Assembly: GCA_002294405.1 (NCBI GenBank)
Contig: DBFP01000028.1
Coordinates: 1 to 14,318, forward strand
Length of the DNA stretch: 14,318 nucleotides
Source: Anaerolineales bacterium UBA877
Lineage (GTDB): Bacteria > Chloroflexota > Anaerolineae > Anaerolineales > Villigracilaceae
Direction: 5' to 3'
Shown here: piece by piece, positions 6,913 through 13,351 of the stretch
Position numbering within the stretch: position 1 is the stretch's first letter
How the letters are laid out: each line of letters opens with the position of its first letter
Translations under genes and position numbers: made by a program
The notes under the pieces: generated by a model
Told to the model about the DNA's origin: nothing
Seen by the model: the letters and a program-made list of their open reading frames with translations, nothing else
Databases searched by the model: none

Positions 6913-7113
6913 TTAATGCTGAACCACGGCATTCCGGTGACGGTTGTCTCCCGGAGATTGGGTCACTCAAACTCCAGTGTTACGTTGACCATCTATGCTC
7001 ATACGACGGTGGACATGCAGGAGGAAGCTTCCAGTCTGATGGACGATATAGTCACTCCGATACCTGTAGAAATACAAGCTGCAGAAATCATGGTCCAGAA
7101 AAGTGGGGAATAA
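6901..7113 (+). pseudogene. Tyrosine recombinase (phage-type integrase), C-terminal fragment
   Basis: About 70 codons in frame to the TAA at 7111-7113, reading AAASLMLNHGIPVTVVSRR, then LGHSNSSVTLTIYAHT. This is the last third of a XerC/D-like integrase catalytic domain. It contains the LGH box and the nucleophile tyrosine in TIYAHT, preceded by the helix that normally follows the HxLR motif. The HxLR motif and everything upstream are missing. The coding frame starts at the point where the opposite-strand DUF499 gene breaks off, and both share GCCGCC there. The fragment ends 115 nt from the 3' end of tRNA-Lys, the usual place for the integrase of an element inserted at a tRNA. The fragment cannot be catalytic alone. 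Confidence 0.8.
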
Positions 7114-7121
7114 AAATCTGA

Positions 7122-7141
7122 TGCACCCGATTGCACCCGAT
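7122..7141 (+). repeat. Two tandem copies of a 10-bp unit
   Basis: TGCACCCGAT occurs twice back to back just after the integrase fragment, followed by TTCG. It lies between the integrase stop and tRNA-Lys, where arm-type integrase binding sites or att sequence might be found. Two copies alone are weak evidence of function. Confidence 0.5.
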
Positions 7142-7199
7142 TTCGAAATTTGAGATTTTGGATCTTGATTTATCCCCAGATGTGGCGGTATCTAAACAA

Positions 7200-7223
7200 A
7201 AATACCGTATATCTACGGTATTT
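7200..7223 (-). terminator. Rho-independent terminator of tRNA-Lys
   Basis: AAATACCGTA (7200-7209) and TACGGTATTT (7214-7223) form a perfect 10-bp stem with a 4-nt loop. On the minus strand the stem closes 5 nt after the tRNA and runs into TTTTTGTTT. It would end tRNA transcription before it enters the island remnant. Confidence 0.75.
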
Positions 7224-7227
7224 CAGG

Positions 7228-7299
7228 TGACCGACCGGGGACTTGAACCCCGAACCAATTGCTTAAGAGGCAACTGCTCTGCCATTGAGCTAGTCGGCC
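7228..7299 (-). tRNA. tRNA-Lys (anticodon CTT)
   Basis: The minus strand folds as a complete cloverleaf. Acceptor arm GGCCGAC (7299-7293) pairs with GTCGGTC (7235-7229) with one G-T pair. The D stem is GCTC/GAGC. The anticodon stem GTTGC/GCAAT encloses loop CTCTTAA, with U33 and anticodon CTT. The T stem is CGGGG/CCCCG with loop TTCAAGT, and the discriminator base is A. The genomic sequence continues with CCT, so CCA is not fully encoded. Its 3' end faces the accessory region, so it is the likely attachment site of the former element. Confidence 0.93.
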
Positions 7300-7310
7300 T
7301 TGCGGCGCGT

Positions 7311-7316
7311 ATTATA
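7311..7316 (-). promoter_or_regulatory. -10 box of the tRNA-Lys promoter
   Basis: The minus strand carries TATAAT 11 nt upstream of the first tRNA base, giving an expected transcription start about 5 nt before the mature tRNA. The matching -35 region (TTTCGA, 17 nt upstream) is weak. Confidence 0.55.
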
Positions 7317-7388
7317 CACCAAAGTGCATCCCATCGAAAGCGCCTCTCTCCAATCCACCTCCCCGCCCGGTTCTCCTGGATTTAAAAG

Positions 7389-7394
7389 TATAAT
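7389..7394 (+). promoter_or_regulatory. Candidate -10 box for tldD-tldE
   Basis: A consensus TATAAT stands 81 nt upstream of the tldD start, but no good -35 hexamer lies 16-18 nt before it. It is the only obvious promoter-like element between the tRNA promoter and tldD. Confidence 0.35.
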
Positions 7395-7475
7395 ATGCTC
7401 TCTTGTCAACAAGACCATGCGCGGGCTGCTCTTAAAATACCTGCTCATGCCATCTTTTTCTAAAGGAGAACTGGA

Positions 7476-8930
7476 ATGCTTGATCAGATCAAAGCACAGA
7501 TCGACCGCCTCAAGAGCCTCGGTGCCACTTACGTGGATACCCGCTGGTACCCCGTCGAGGAGGCCAATAACCTGACCATGTGGAACGGCAACCTTAAAAG
7601 CGCTGTATCCACCCGTGAAAGCGGCGTGGGGATTCGTGTCCTGTACAAGGGCGCCTGGGGGTTTTCCGCCTCTTCCGATGTGAGCAACCTTGCCGCCCTC
7701 TACGACAAGGCATTCGACAACGCCCGCGTGGCAGCCGAACGGGTTACCTTCCCTGTCAGGCTGGCGGAAAAGGACGCCATCCAGGCCAGGTTTGAAAGCC
7801 CCTGCGCCGTCAACCCGTTTGAGGTCCCCTTGTCCGACAAGGTCGCCTTTCTCAAGGACATGGATGAAAAGCTCAACCAGGAGGGTGTGTTCCAGAGGGT
7901 TTGCGACATGACCTTCGTGCGCAAGCAGATCATTTTTGTGGATTCAGAAGGCAGCCAGATCGAAAAGCTCATCACCGAAGCATTTTCCTTCATGCAGGTG
8001 TCCGGTTTGGATGACAAGGGGGAATCCTACGAACGCACCTTCCGCCCCACCCGGCAGGGAAACACCCGCGGCTGGGAATCGCTGGACAGGCAGGTCTTCA
8101 GTGAAAATGCGGAAAGGATCGTCAAGGAGATGAAACAGGTCCTGGCAGCCGAGGTCTGTCCCAAGGAGGACCGCTCGGTCATCCTGCTGCCCAACATCAT
8201 GTATTTGCAGACCCATGAGACCATCGGTCACGCCCTTGAACTCGACCGCATCCTGGGCTACGAATTGGCCTTCGCCGGCGGCTCCTTCGTGACCCTCGAC
8301 GACTTCGGCGCGCTGCGCTACGGCTCCCCCCTCCTGACCGTCCGCGCGGATGCCACGCTGCCCAATTCACCCGGCAGCTTCGGTTATGACGATGATGGCA
8401 TCCCCGCCCAGGACACGGTCCTCATCGATAAGGGCATCCTGGTCGGTGCCATTTCCGGTCGCCAGATGGTGGAAGAAGCCAATGCCAGGGCCAAGCGCCA
8501 GATCTTCAAAGGCAGCGGCGGCGCCAATCGAGCCACCTCCTTCTATCGCGTGCCCATCGAACGCATGACCAACATAAACATCGATCCCGGGCAGGACGGC
8601 ACCCTTGAGGATATTGTCAGCCATACAGAAAAAGGCATCGTTCTTGACAGCGAGCGCAGCTGGTCCATTGGGTCCAACCGCGAACAATTCCACTTTGGCA
8701 CCGAGATCGGCTGGTTGGTGGAGGACGGCAGGAGAACCAGGGTGGTCAAGAACCCGACCTACAAGGGAGCCACTGTTAAATTCTGGAACTCGCTCTCCGC
8801 GGTCGGAGATCGATCCACCTGGCAGGTGAAGTTCGTGGATAACTGCGGGAAGGGTCAGCCGAATCAGATCATGCAGCTGGGGCACGGGGTCCCGGTTTGC
8901 CGCTTCGATAATGTGAGAATAGGAGAATAG
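7476..8930 (+). CDS. tldD: TldD family metalloprotease
   Basis: A 484-residue subunit of the TldD/TldE (TldD/PmbA) metalloprotease, the catalytic partner of the pair. The zinc motif HETIGH (HExxxH, residues 247-252), followed by ALELDR, is the hallmark of active TldD. The family's conserved cysteine segment near the C-terminus (VDNCGKGQP) is also present. In E. coli the heterodimer degrades unfolded peptides and matures microcin B17 and the CcdA antitoxin; in other bacteria it trims modified peptides. The start at 7476 has AGGAG 7 nt upstream. The stop overlaps the ribosome-binding region of tldE two bases before its start, so the two genes form one operon. Length is normal and no defect is visible. 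Confidence 0.93.
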   Translation: MLDQIKAQIDRLKSLGATYVDTRWYPVEEANNLTMWNGNLKSAVSTRESGVGIRVLYKGAWGFSASSDVSNLAALYDKAFDNARVAAERVTFPVRLAEKDAIQARFESPCAVNPFEVPLSDKVAFLKDMDEKLNQEGVFQRVCDMTFVRKQIIFVDSEGSQIEKLITEAFSFMQVSGLDDKGESYERTFRPTRQGNTRGWESLDRQVFSENAERIVKEMKQVLAAEVCPKEDRSVILLPNIMYLQTHETIGHALELDRILGYELAFAGGSFVTLDDFGALRYGSPLLTVRADATLPNSPGSFGYDDDGIPAQDTVLIDKGILVGAISGRQMVEEANARAKRQIFKGSGGANRATSFYRVPIERMTNINIDPGQDGTLEDIVSHTEKGIVLDSERSWSIGSNREQFHFGTEIGWLVEDGRRTRVVKNPTYKGATVKFWNSLSAVGDRSTWQVKFVDNCGKGQPNQIMQLGHGVPVCRFDNVRIGE

Positions 8931-8932
8931 CC

Positions 8933-10321
8933 GTGAAGGAACGAATCCTGCAAACCCTGGGTGACCTGCGAAAATATTCCTTGGAGAAGGGGTATGAAGT
9001 GACCCTTTTCTACCATGAGGAAGACAGCTACCTGATGCGTTTTGCCAACTCCTCCATTTCCCTCAACACCAATGAGCATTTGATCCGCCTGGAGATCACC
9101 GCCTTTTCCGGTAGGAAACGCGCCAGTTATGAACTGATCACCGACCTCGGAAAAATGGACGAAATGAAGCAGGGCATAGATCTCGCCGCCCAAATGGTCC
9201 AGCATGCCCAACCGCTTACCTACCAGCCGACCGTCCCCCTGTTTGCAAAATCATTCGCCGACGAAAGTGGATATGACCCCTCGTTGGCGCAGATCAGCAA
9301 CGAGGAGCGCCTGCAGTACTTCAACACTGCCGCCGCCGGGCTCGAAACCGACATGGTCAAACTTTCCGGGATTTTCTCCTGCGGCATGAATATCATTGCC
9401 CAGGTGAATACCCGCTCGGAGCATACCCAGTATTTTAAAACCTCCGATGCCCAGGTCACAACGGTCCTGTCGCACACCGCTCTCAAGTGGGAAGTGACCG
9501 CGGAACAATCCGCACAAAAGAAATCTGACCTGGACGCATCTGCGCTGGGGCAGGACCTGGCTTTCCTGGTCGAACATTATCAGGCCGACGCCCCCCAGCA
9601 GATCCCGCTCGGCACCTACGACATCGTTTTTGGATCAGCCGCCACCGCCGACATGCTTAACATTATGAACTGGATCGGATTCAATGGCGGCTCGATGAAG
9701 CGGGGCTTTTCGTTCCTGGGGGAAGACAAGGTCGGTCAAAAAGTGTTCTCTGACAGGTTCACCCTGGTTGACGACCCGGACCGCCCGGAGACCTTCCCCT
9801 TTAAAATGGATTTCACCGGCATCCCCCGCAAGCCCTTCCCAATTTTCGAACACGGCGTCTTCCAGGGATTCACATGGTTCCAGGATGATGCGGATGAGTT
9901 CAGTGCCAGGGCTACCGGTCATACCGTTGGGCATAAAAGCCTGGTGCTGAACGGCGGTGACCAAAAAGGTGTCGGTTCCCTGCAAGACCTGGTTAAAAAG
10001 AGGCGGCAAAAGGATATTCTCTACATTCCCTTCCTGCACTACATGAACATCGTGAATCCTTCCAAGGGGATTATCACCGCAAGCTCGCGCTTCGGCGCCC
10101 TGCTGCTTAAGCAGGATGGTTCCGTGATTGTTCCTTATAATGTGCGCCTGACCCAGAGCCTGCTGGATGTCTTCGGGGACAAGGTTGCCTGGCTCTCGCA
10201 GGAAACCGTTCCGTATAACACATCCATGAGCTACGGCTCCCGCAACCCCTCGTCGATCGTGGTGCCAAAATTCATGCAGGTGGATGGCCTGGAGATTTCC
10301 CACTCCAATTCTTCCTATTAG
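8933..10321 (+). CDS. tldE: TldE/PmbA family protein (TldD partner)
   Basis: A 462-residue TldE/PmbA homologue. It shares the TldD fold but lacks the HExxxH zinc motif, as expected for the non-catalytic subunit that forms the cylinder-like heterodimer with TldD. Recognisable family segments are FGSAATADMLN in the middle, and FQGFTWFQDDADEFSARATGHTVG with the following NGG in the C-terminal half. The start codon is GTG at 8933, preceded 7 nt upstream by AGGAG (8921-8925), which lies inside the last codons of tldD. The two-base gap to tldD indicates translational coupling. Substrates are unknown, since no modified-peptide precursor gene is seen nearby. Confidence 0.9.
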   Translation: MKERILQTLGDLRKYSLEKGYEVTLFYHEEDSYLMRFANSSISLNTNEHLIRLEITAFSGRKRASYELITDLGKMDEMKQGIDLAAQMVQHAQPLTYQPTVPLFAKSFADESGYDPSLAQISNEERLQYFNTAAAGLETDMVKLSGIFSCGMNIIAQVNTRSEHTQYFKTSDAQVTTVLSHTALKWEVTAEQSAQKKSDLDASALGQDLAFLVEHYQADAPQQIPLGTYDIVFGSAATADMLNIMNWIGFNGGSMKRGFSFLGEDKVGQKVFSDRFTLVDDPDRPETFPFKMDFTGIPRKPFPIFEHGVFQGFTWFQDDADEFSARATGHTVGHKSLVLNGGDQKGVGSLQDLVKKRRQKDILYIPFLHYMNIVNPSKGIITASSRFGALLLKQDGSVIVPYNVRLTQSLLDVFGDKVAWLSQETVPYNTSMSYGSRNPSSIVVPKFMQVDGLEISHSNSSY

Positions 10322-10357
10322 TCATTCATGGATCCCTTTCGGCTTCAAAGAGTTATG

Positions 10358-10384
10358 TGCAGGGTGGGATTTCCCCGCCCTGCA
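10358..10384 (+). terminator. Strong hairpin after tldE (possible terminator without T-run)
   Basis: TGCAGGGTGGG (10358-10368) pairs with CCCGCCCTGCA (10374-10384) over 11 bp with one G-T pair and a 5-nt loop, 37 nt after the tldE stop. No T-run follows, so it may act as an mRNA 3'-end stabiliser or a factor-dependent terminator. Confidence 0.4.
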
Positions 10385-10482
10385 TGCTCGTCACCCCCGG
10401 GCGAAGCCGCTTCAAAGACACACGCTCTTTTATAAAACCGGAACCATTGTCTCGGGTTTTCGTCTGTTAGTAGGAGGTTTCA

Positions 10483-10488
10483 TATAAT
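10483..10488 (+). promoter_or_regulatory. Perfect -10 box very close to the DUF3048 start codon
   Basis: TATAAT ends 5 nt before the ATG at 10494. If used, transcription would begin at about the start codon, giving a leaderless mRNA. AGGAGG at 10472-10477 lies 16 nt before the ATG, too far for a normal ribosome-binding site. No clear -35 box is seen. Confidence 0.4.
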
Positions 10489-10493
10489 AGCCT

Positions 10494-11663
10494 ATGAAAA
10501 AATTAGTTTATATGTTTGTATTCTTGTCCCTTTTATTCGCCGCCTGTGGTCCGTCCGCGACGGTCGCTCCCACACCCACCCCCTCGGACACGGTTGCGCC
10601 AACGATCCCGCCAACCGATACCCTGGTCCCTACCGCCACCGACACCCCCACACCCACTTCGTCCCCCACTCCGCTTTACCCTCTCGAAGGATATGGTCCC
10701 TCCAATTTTCCCCCGGATGTGAACCCGCTCACTGGTTTGAAACCAGCCGACCCGACCCTCCTGGACCGCCGCCCGCTGTTGATCAAGGTTTCCAATATCC
10801 CGCGCAACAATCGCCCCCAGTGGGGCCTGTCGCTGGCTGACCTCGTTTTTGAGTATTACACCGAGGAGGGCAACACCCGTTTTGCAGCCCTGTTCTACGG
10901 CAATAATGCAGACATGGTCGGGCCGATACGATCTGGACGCTTCATTGATTCCCACCTGGTGCGGGGATATAAATCCTTGTTTATTTTTGGTTCCGCTTAT
11001 ATTTCGGAAATGCAGCGCTTCCTGAGATCTGAATTTGTCGACCGGTTGATCATCGAAGGTCCGAGCACACCCTTTACGCGTTATGACCCGAACGGGGCCT
11101 CCTTCCTGATCGCCAACACCGCCTCCATGAGCGCCTATGCCCTCGCCAAGGGGATCGAAGGTCGGCAGAACCTGGATGGGATGTTTTTCAAACTCGAGGT
11201 CCCTGCCGGAGGCCAGTCCGTGCCGCAGGTTTTTGTCCGTTTTTCAGGCGTCATCTATAACCGCTGGGACTACGACCCACTCACTGGCAGGTACCTGCGT
11301 TTTGCCGACAGCGTCAATGACTATAACAATGTCAAACAAGAATATGTCCAGTTGACCGACCGGCTTACCAAGCAGCCTATAGCCTTCGACAATCTGGTGG
11401 TCCTGTCCGCGTCCTATGAGGTGTACAGTCCGGGGATCTACGACGTCCAGTTCAGCGGTTCCGGCGGCGGTTATGCCTTCCGCGACGGGCAGGCTTACCA
11501 GGTCAAGTGGCAGCGAAACAGCACGGACGTGGTCTCGTTGTCCAACCCCGACGGCACCCCATATGCATTCAAACCCGGCACCACCTGGTTTGAGATCCTC
11601 GGACTTGGTTCCAATCTCCAGCAGGCATCCGGATCCTGGCGCTTCACGCATTCTATGCCGTAA
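10494..11663 (+). CDS. DUF3048 domain lipoprotein (YerB-like)
   Basis: A 389-residue predicted surface lipoprotein. The N-terminus MKKLVYMFVFLSLLFAAC is a lipoprotein signal peptide with Cys18 as the lipidated residue. Residues 20-60 form a low-complexity Pro/Thr/Ser linker of the kind common in Chloroflexota exported proteins. The rest matches the two-part DUF3048 family (B. subtilis YerB). The N-terminal domain contains NPLTGL, RRPLLIKVSN, NRPQWGLSLADLVFE and GPIRSGR; the C-terminal domain contains YDPLTGRYLRF, QLTDRLTKQPIAFDNLVVL and GTTWFEI. The function of the family is unknown. An in-frame stop at 10488-10490 makes 10494 the earliest start. A terminator follows about 107 nt after the stop. 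Confidence 0.9.
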   Translation: MKKLVYMFVFLSLLFAACGPSATVAPTPTPSDTVAPTIPPTDTLVPTATDTPTPTSSPTPLYPLEGYGPSNFPPDVNPLTGLKPADPTLLDRRPLLIKVSNIPRNNRPQWGLSLADLVFEYYTEEGNTRFAALFYGNNADMVGPIRSGRFIDSHLVRGYKSLFIFGSAYISEMQRFLRSEFVDRLIIEGPSTPFTRYDPNGASFLIANTASMSAYALAKGIEGRQNLDGMFFKLEVPAGGQSVPQVFVRFSGVIYNRWDYDPLTGRYLRFADSVNDYNNVKQEYVQLTDRLTKQPIAFDNLVVLSASYEVYSPGIYDVQFSGSGGGYAFRDGQAYQVKWQRNSTDVVSLSNPDGTPYAFKPGTTWFEILGLGSNLQQASGSWRFTHSMP

Positions 11664-11769
11664 GGATGATATTAAAAGGATCCCGCGGTTGAACAAATTT
11701 ATCGTCCCTGTTCCCACCCCGGGAAATATTCCTTTAAAATGATTCAATCCATCCCGGGGAAGCAAAAAC

Positions 11770-11792
11770 GCCCTTTAATCAGGGCTTTTTTT
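11770..11792. terminator. Bidirectional rho-independent terminator
   Basis: GCCCT (11770-11774), a 6-nt loop and AGGGC (11781-11785), followed by seven T on the plus strand. The upstream A-run gives a short T-run on the minus strand. It separates the convergent DUF3048 gene and the minus-strand lipoprotein gene. Confidence 0.85.
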
Positions 11793-11822
11793 CACGCGTG
11801 CCTTTGGGCTGCTTGATCGCCT

Positions 11823-12356
11823 TCAGTTGGAATTCTGATCACACTCCGGCATGATGCCCCTCATGATGGGCCCGCCCACTTCCACCGGTAAACCATCCCT
11901 GGCGTCGATGACAACGGACACGCATCCGCGGAACGCCGGGGTGGGTGTCACGCTTTTGAGTGCAGTGATGTTCTGCCATCCAGCATTTAGGTATATGACC
12001 AGCCACACCTTCATATCTTCAGGTTGGTTGCTCCCGCCTCCCAATAACTTGCTGTATTCACCGTAACTGGTATGCTGAACTGAAACCCCCTGGAGAGGCT
12101 CTGTGTATTTAAAACTTCCCCCCAGGGCTGCCCGGGTGCCGATGAGAGCCTGGGATTCACTTACCACCGGGTTGTCAAAGCGAAAGGCTTGGGGTTGTTC
12201 CTGTGAGCCGGGCGTTTGAACTGGCTGCTGATCGGTCGCGGGGAGAGGTGTGGTTGGCCCTGCGCATGCCGAAAAGCCCGGGATTATCAGGGCTGACATG
12301 ATTCCATGTCTTAATTTGATGTTCAAGGTTGCCTCCAGTTTGAAATGTGAGGCCAT
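11823..12356 (-). CDS. Small exported protein, probable lipoprotein, unknown function
   Basis: A 177-residue protein that I do not recognise. Near the N-terminus lies a short hydrophobic stretch, IMSALIIPGFSACAG, whose Ser-Ala-Cys could be a lipobox. A Pro/Thr/Gln-rich linker follows (TTPLPATDQQP), resembling that of the DUF3048 lipoprotein. The rest is a small domain with a hydrophobic strand (KVWLVIYL) and a segment RGCVSVVIDARDGLPVEVGG, which looks like beta structure. ATG 12356 is preferred because a GGGGGGT tract precedes it by about 3 nt. A TTG at 12368 would extend it by four residues, and an internal ATG at codon 20 would give a shorter signal sequence. The gene ends 31 nt before the shared terminator and starts 67 nt after the AhpD-like gene, so co-transcription is possible. 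Confidence 0.6.
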   Translation of the reverse strand: MASHFKLEATLNIKLRHGIMSALIIPGFSACAGPTTPLPATDQQPVQTPGSQEQPQAFRFDNPVVSESQALIGTRAALGGSFKYTEPLQGVSVQHTSYGEYSKLLGGGSNQPEDMKVWLVIYLNAGWQNITALKSVTPTPAFRGCVSVVIDARDGLPVEVGGPIMRGIMPECDQNSN

Positions 12357-12423
12357 GTTACCCCCCAATTAATGTTCGGGGCTAGGTTTGGATTAATGGC
12401 ACTGCCTGTCCCGGATCCCAACT

Positions 12424-13017
12424 TCAGGGTTGTCCCGGGAATGGACGCCCGGGGGCAAGCACTTTAAGCAGCTCGGGTTCAAGCTCCAGGTATGCCTCGT
12501 CGGGGACCGCTCCTAATGCATCCAGCGTCTTGCTGAAGAAATTACGCGCCGTGCTAGCCAGGACCACGTCGAGGATCTCTTCATCCGTCAGACCAAAACC
12601 CCGCAATTCGTCAAAATCCTTTTCACCCACCTGCCCCGGGTGGGTGCTTACCTTCTGCGCCAGGGACATAATCGCCACTTCTTCGGGGGGCAGGCCGGCG
12701 TTGCGAAAATCTTTTACCACCGCCGCCAGTTGATCTGCGCTGAAGAAATTTTTACGGAGCAACGCTCCGTGTGCCAGCATTCAATACGAACATTCCACCG
12801 CCATGGCGGTGGCAAACGTCACCAGTTCATAGCGCCGCAGTCTCATCTTTGATTTTATCGCCCCGATCAATTTCGTCCACGCTTCGTAAACCTCCGGATG
12901 GATGCTCAAGGCTTTGGCATAATTGGGTACGTAGCCGTTGGCCTTCCGGGCAGCTTCATACAGGTCATGGACCAGGCCTTCCGACCGGTCTTCTGGGATG
13001 GTTTTTATGAATGCCAT
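12424..13017 (-). CDS. AhpD-like peroxidase, predicted selenoprotein (CxxU, TGA at 12783-12781)
   Basis: One 197-residue protein of the AhpD/carboxymuconolactone decarboxylase family, read through an in-frame TGA as selenocysteine. Residues 1-78 end in AVECSY; the TGA is codon 79; the same frame continues as MLAHGALLRKNFFSADQLA to the end. Homologues have the redox motif CxxCxxxH; here it is C76-S-Y-U79-M-L-A-H83, so the TGA replaces the second Cys, which is the peroxidatic one in mycobacterial AhpD. Downstream blocks typical of the family (DELRGFGLTDEEILDV, FFSKTLDALGA) are intact, so the gene does not look decayed. A hairpin fitting a bacterial SECIS begins 10 nt after the TGA. Such proteins reduce hydroperoxides using a thiol partner. 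AGGAGA lies about 7 nt before ATG 13017. Without Sec insertion only a 78-residue fragment would form. sel genes are not in the window. Confidence 0.85.
12754..12783 (-). promoter_or_regulatory. Predicted bacterial SECIS element with its UGA
   Basis: Reading the minus strand: TGA (12783-12781), ten nucleotides, then ACGGAGC (12770-12764), loop GTT (12763-12761) and GCTCCGT (12760-12754). The 7-bp stem is perfect, the loop starts with G, and the loop begins 17 nt after the TGA. As I recall the bSECIS model, it expects a small loop with a G in the first two positions about 16-37 nt downstream, so the fit is good. It would recruit SelB loaded with Sec-tRNA. Confidence 0.75.
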
Positions 13018-13351
13018 GGATTTTCTCCTGCAGGTTATTTGTTGAGTGGAATGGTTGCGTGATGTTTTGAAATATTGATAAAACTTGGTGCAATAAAGGA
13101 ATGAAATTTAACCCTTTTGGACCAGCCATTTGTGAATATATATTTATTTTATCCCGATTGCCTAAATTATAGTTAAGTCTGATCAAGGACCATTTATCCA
13201 GGGTGGTTCTCTCCAGGGCGGGTGTTGCAGAATATTCAACCCGGTTTTTGAGAGACTGTTCTGAGCTTATCAAGCCCCAACTCAACGTTCTCATTTTGTT
13301 GCCCTAACGATATATAATCATTGCATGCCCCGGAGGGCGCAAGGAGACCAG
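13018..13351. promoter_or_regulatory. Divergent intergenic region between the AhpD-like gene and pfkA
   Basis: This 334-bp AT-rich stretch holds no credible gene. For pfkA a perfect TATAAT lies at 13313-13318, 33 nt before the start, without a good -35 box. For the minus-strand gene a TATAAT occurs at 13171-13166, about 150 nt upstream, also lacking a clear -35 box. No conserved RNA structure was recognised. Confidence 0.4.

Noticed and set aside
9635..10303. Minus-strand open frame of 222 codons opposite tldE
   Set aside because: It is a shadow of the well-supported tldE gene, with no domain or ribosome-binding site.
12424..13017. Two separate small genes (12424-12780 and 12781-13017, minus strand)
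   Set aside because: They are directly adjacent in the same frame with only TGA between them, and together they rebuild one AhpD-like domain with its active site at the junction. The second has no ribosome-binding site of its own at the right distance.
12965..13294. Minus-strand open frame in the AhpD-pfkA intergenic region
   Set aside because: It overlaps the AhpD-like start in another frame and its residue composition looks non-coding; no motif was found.
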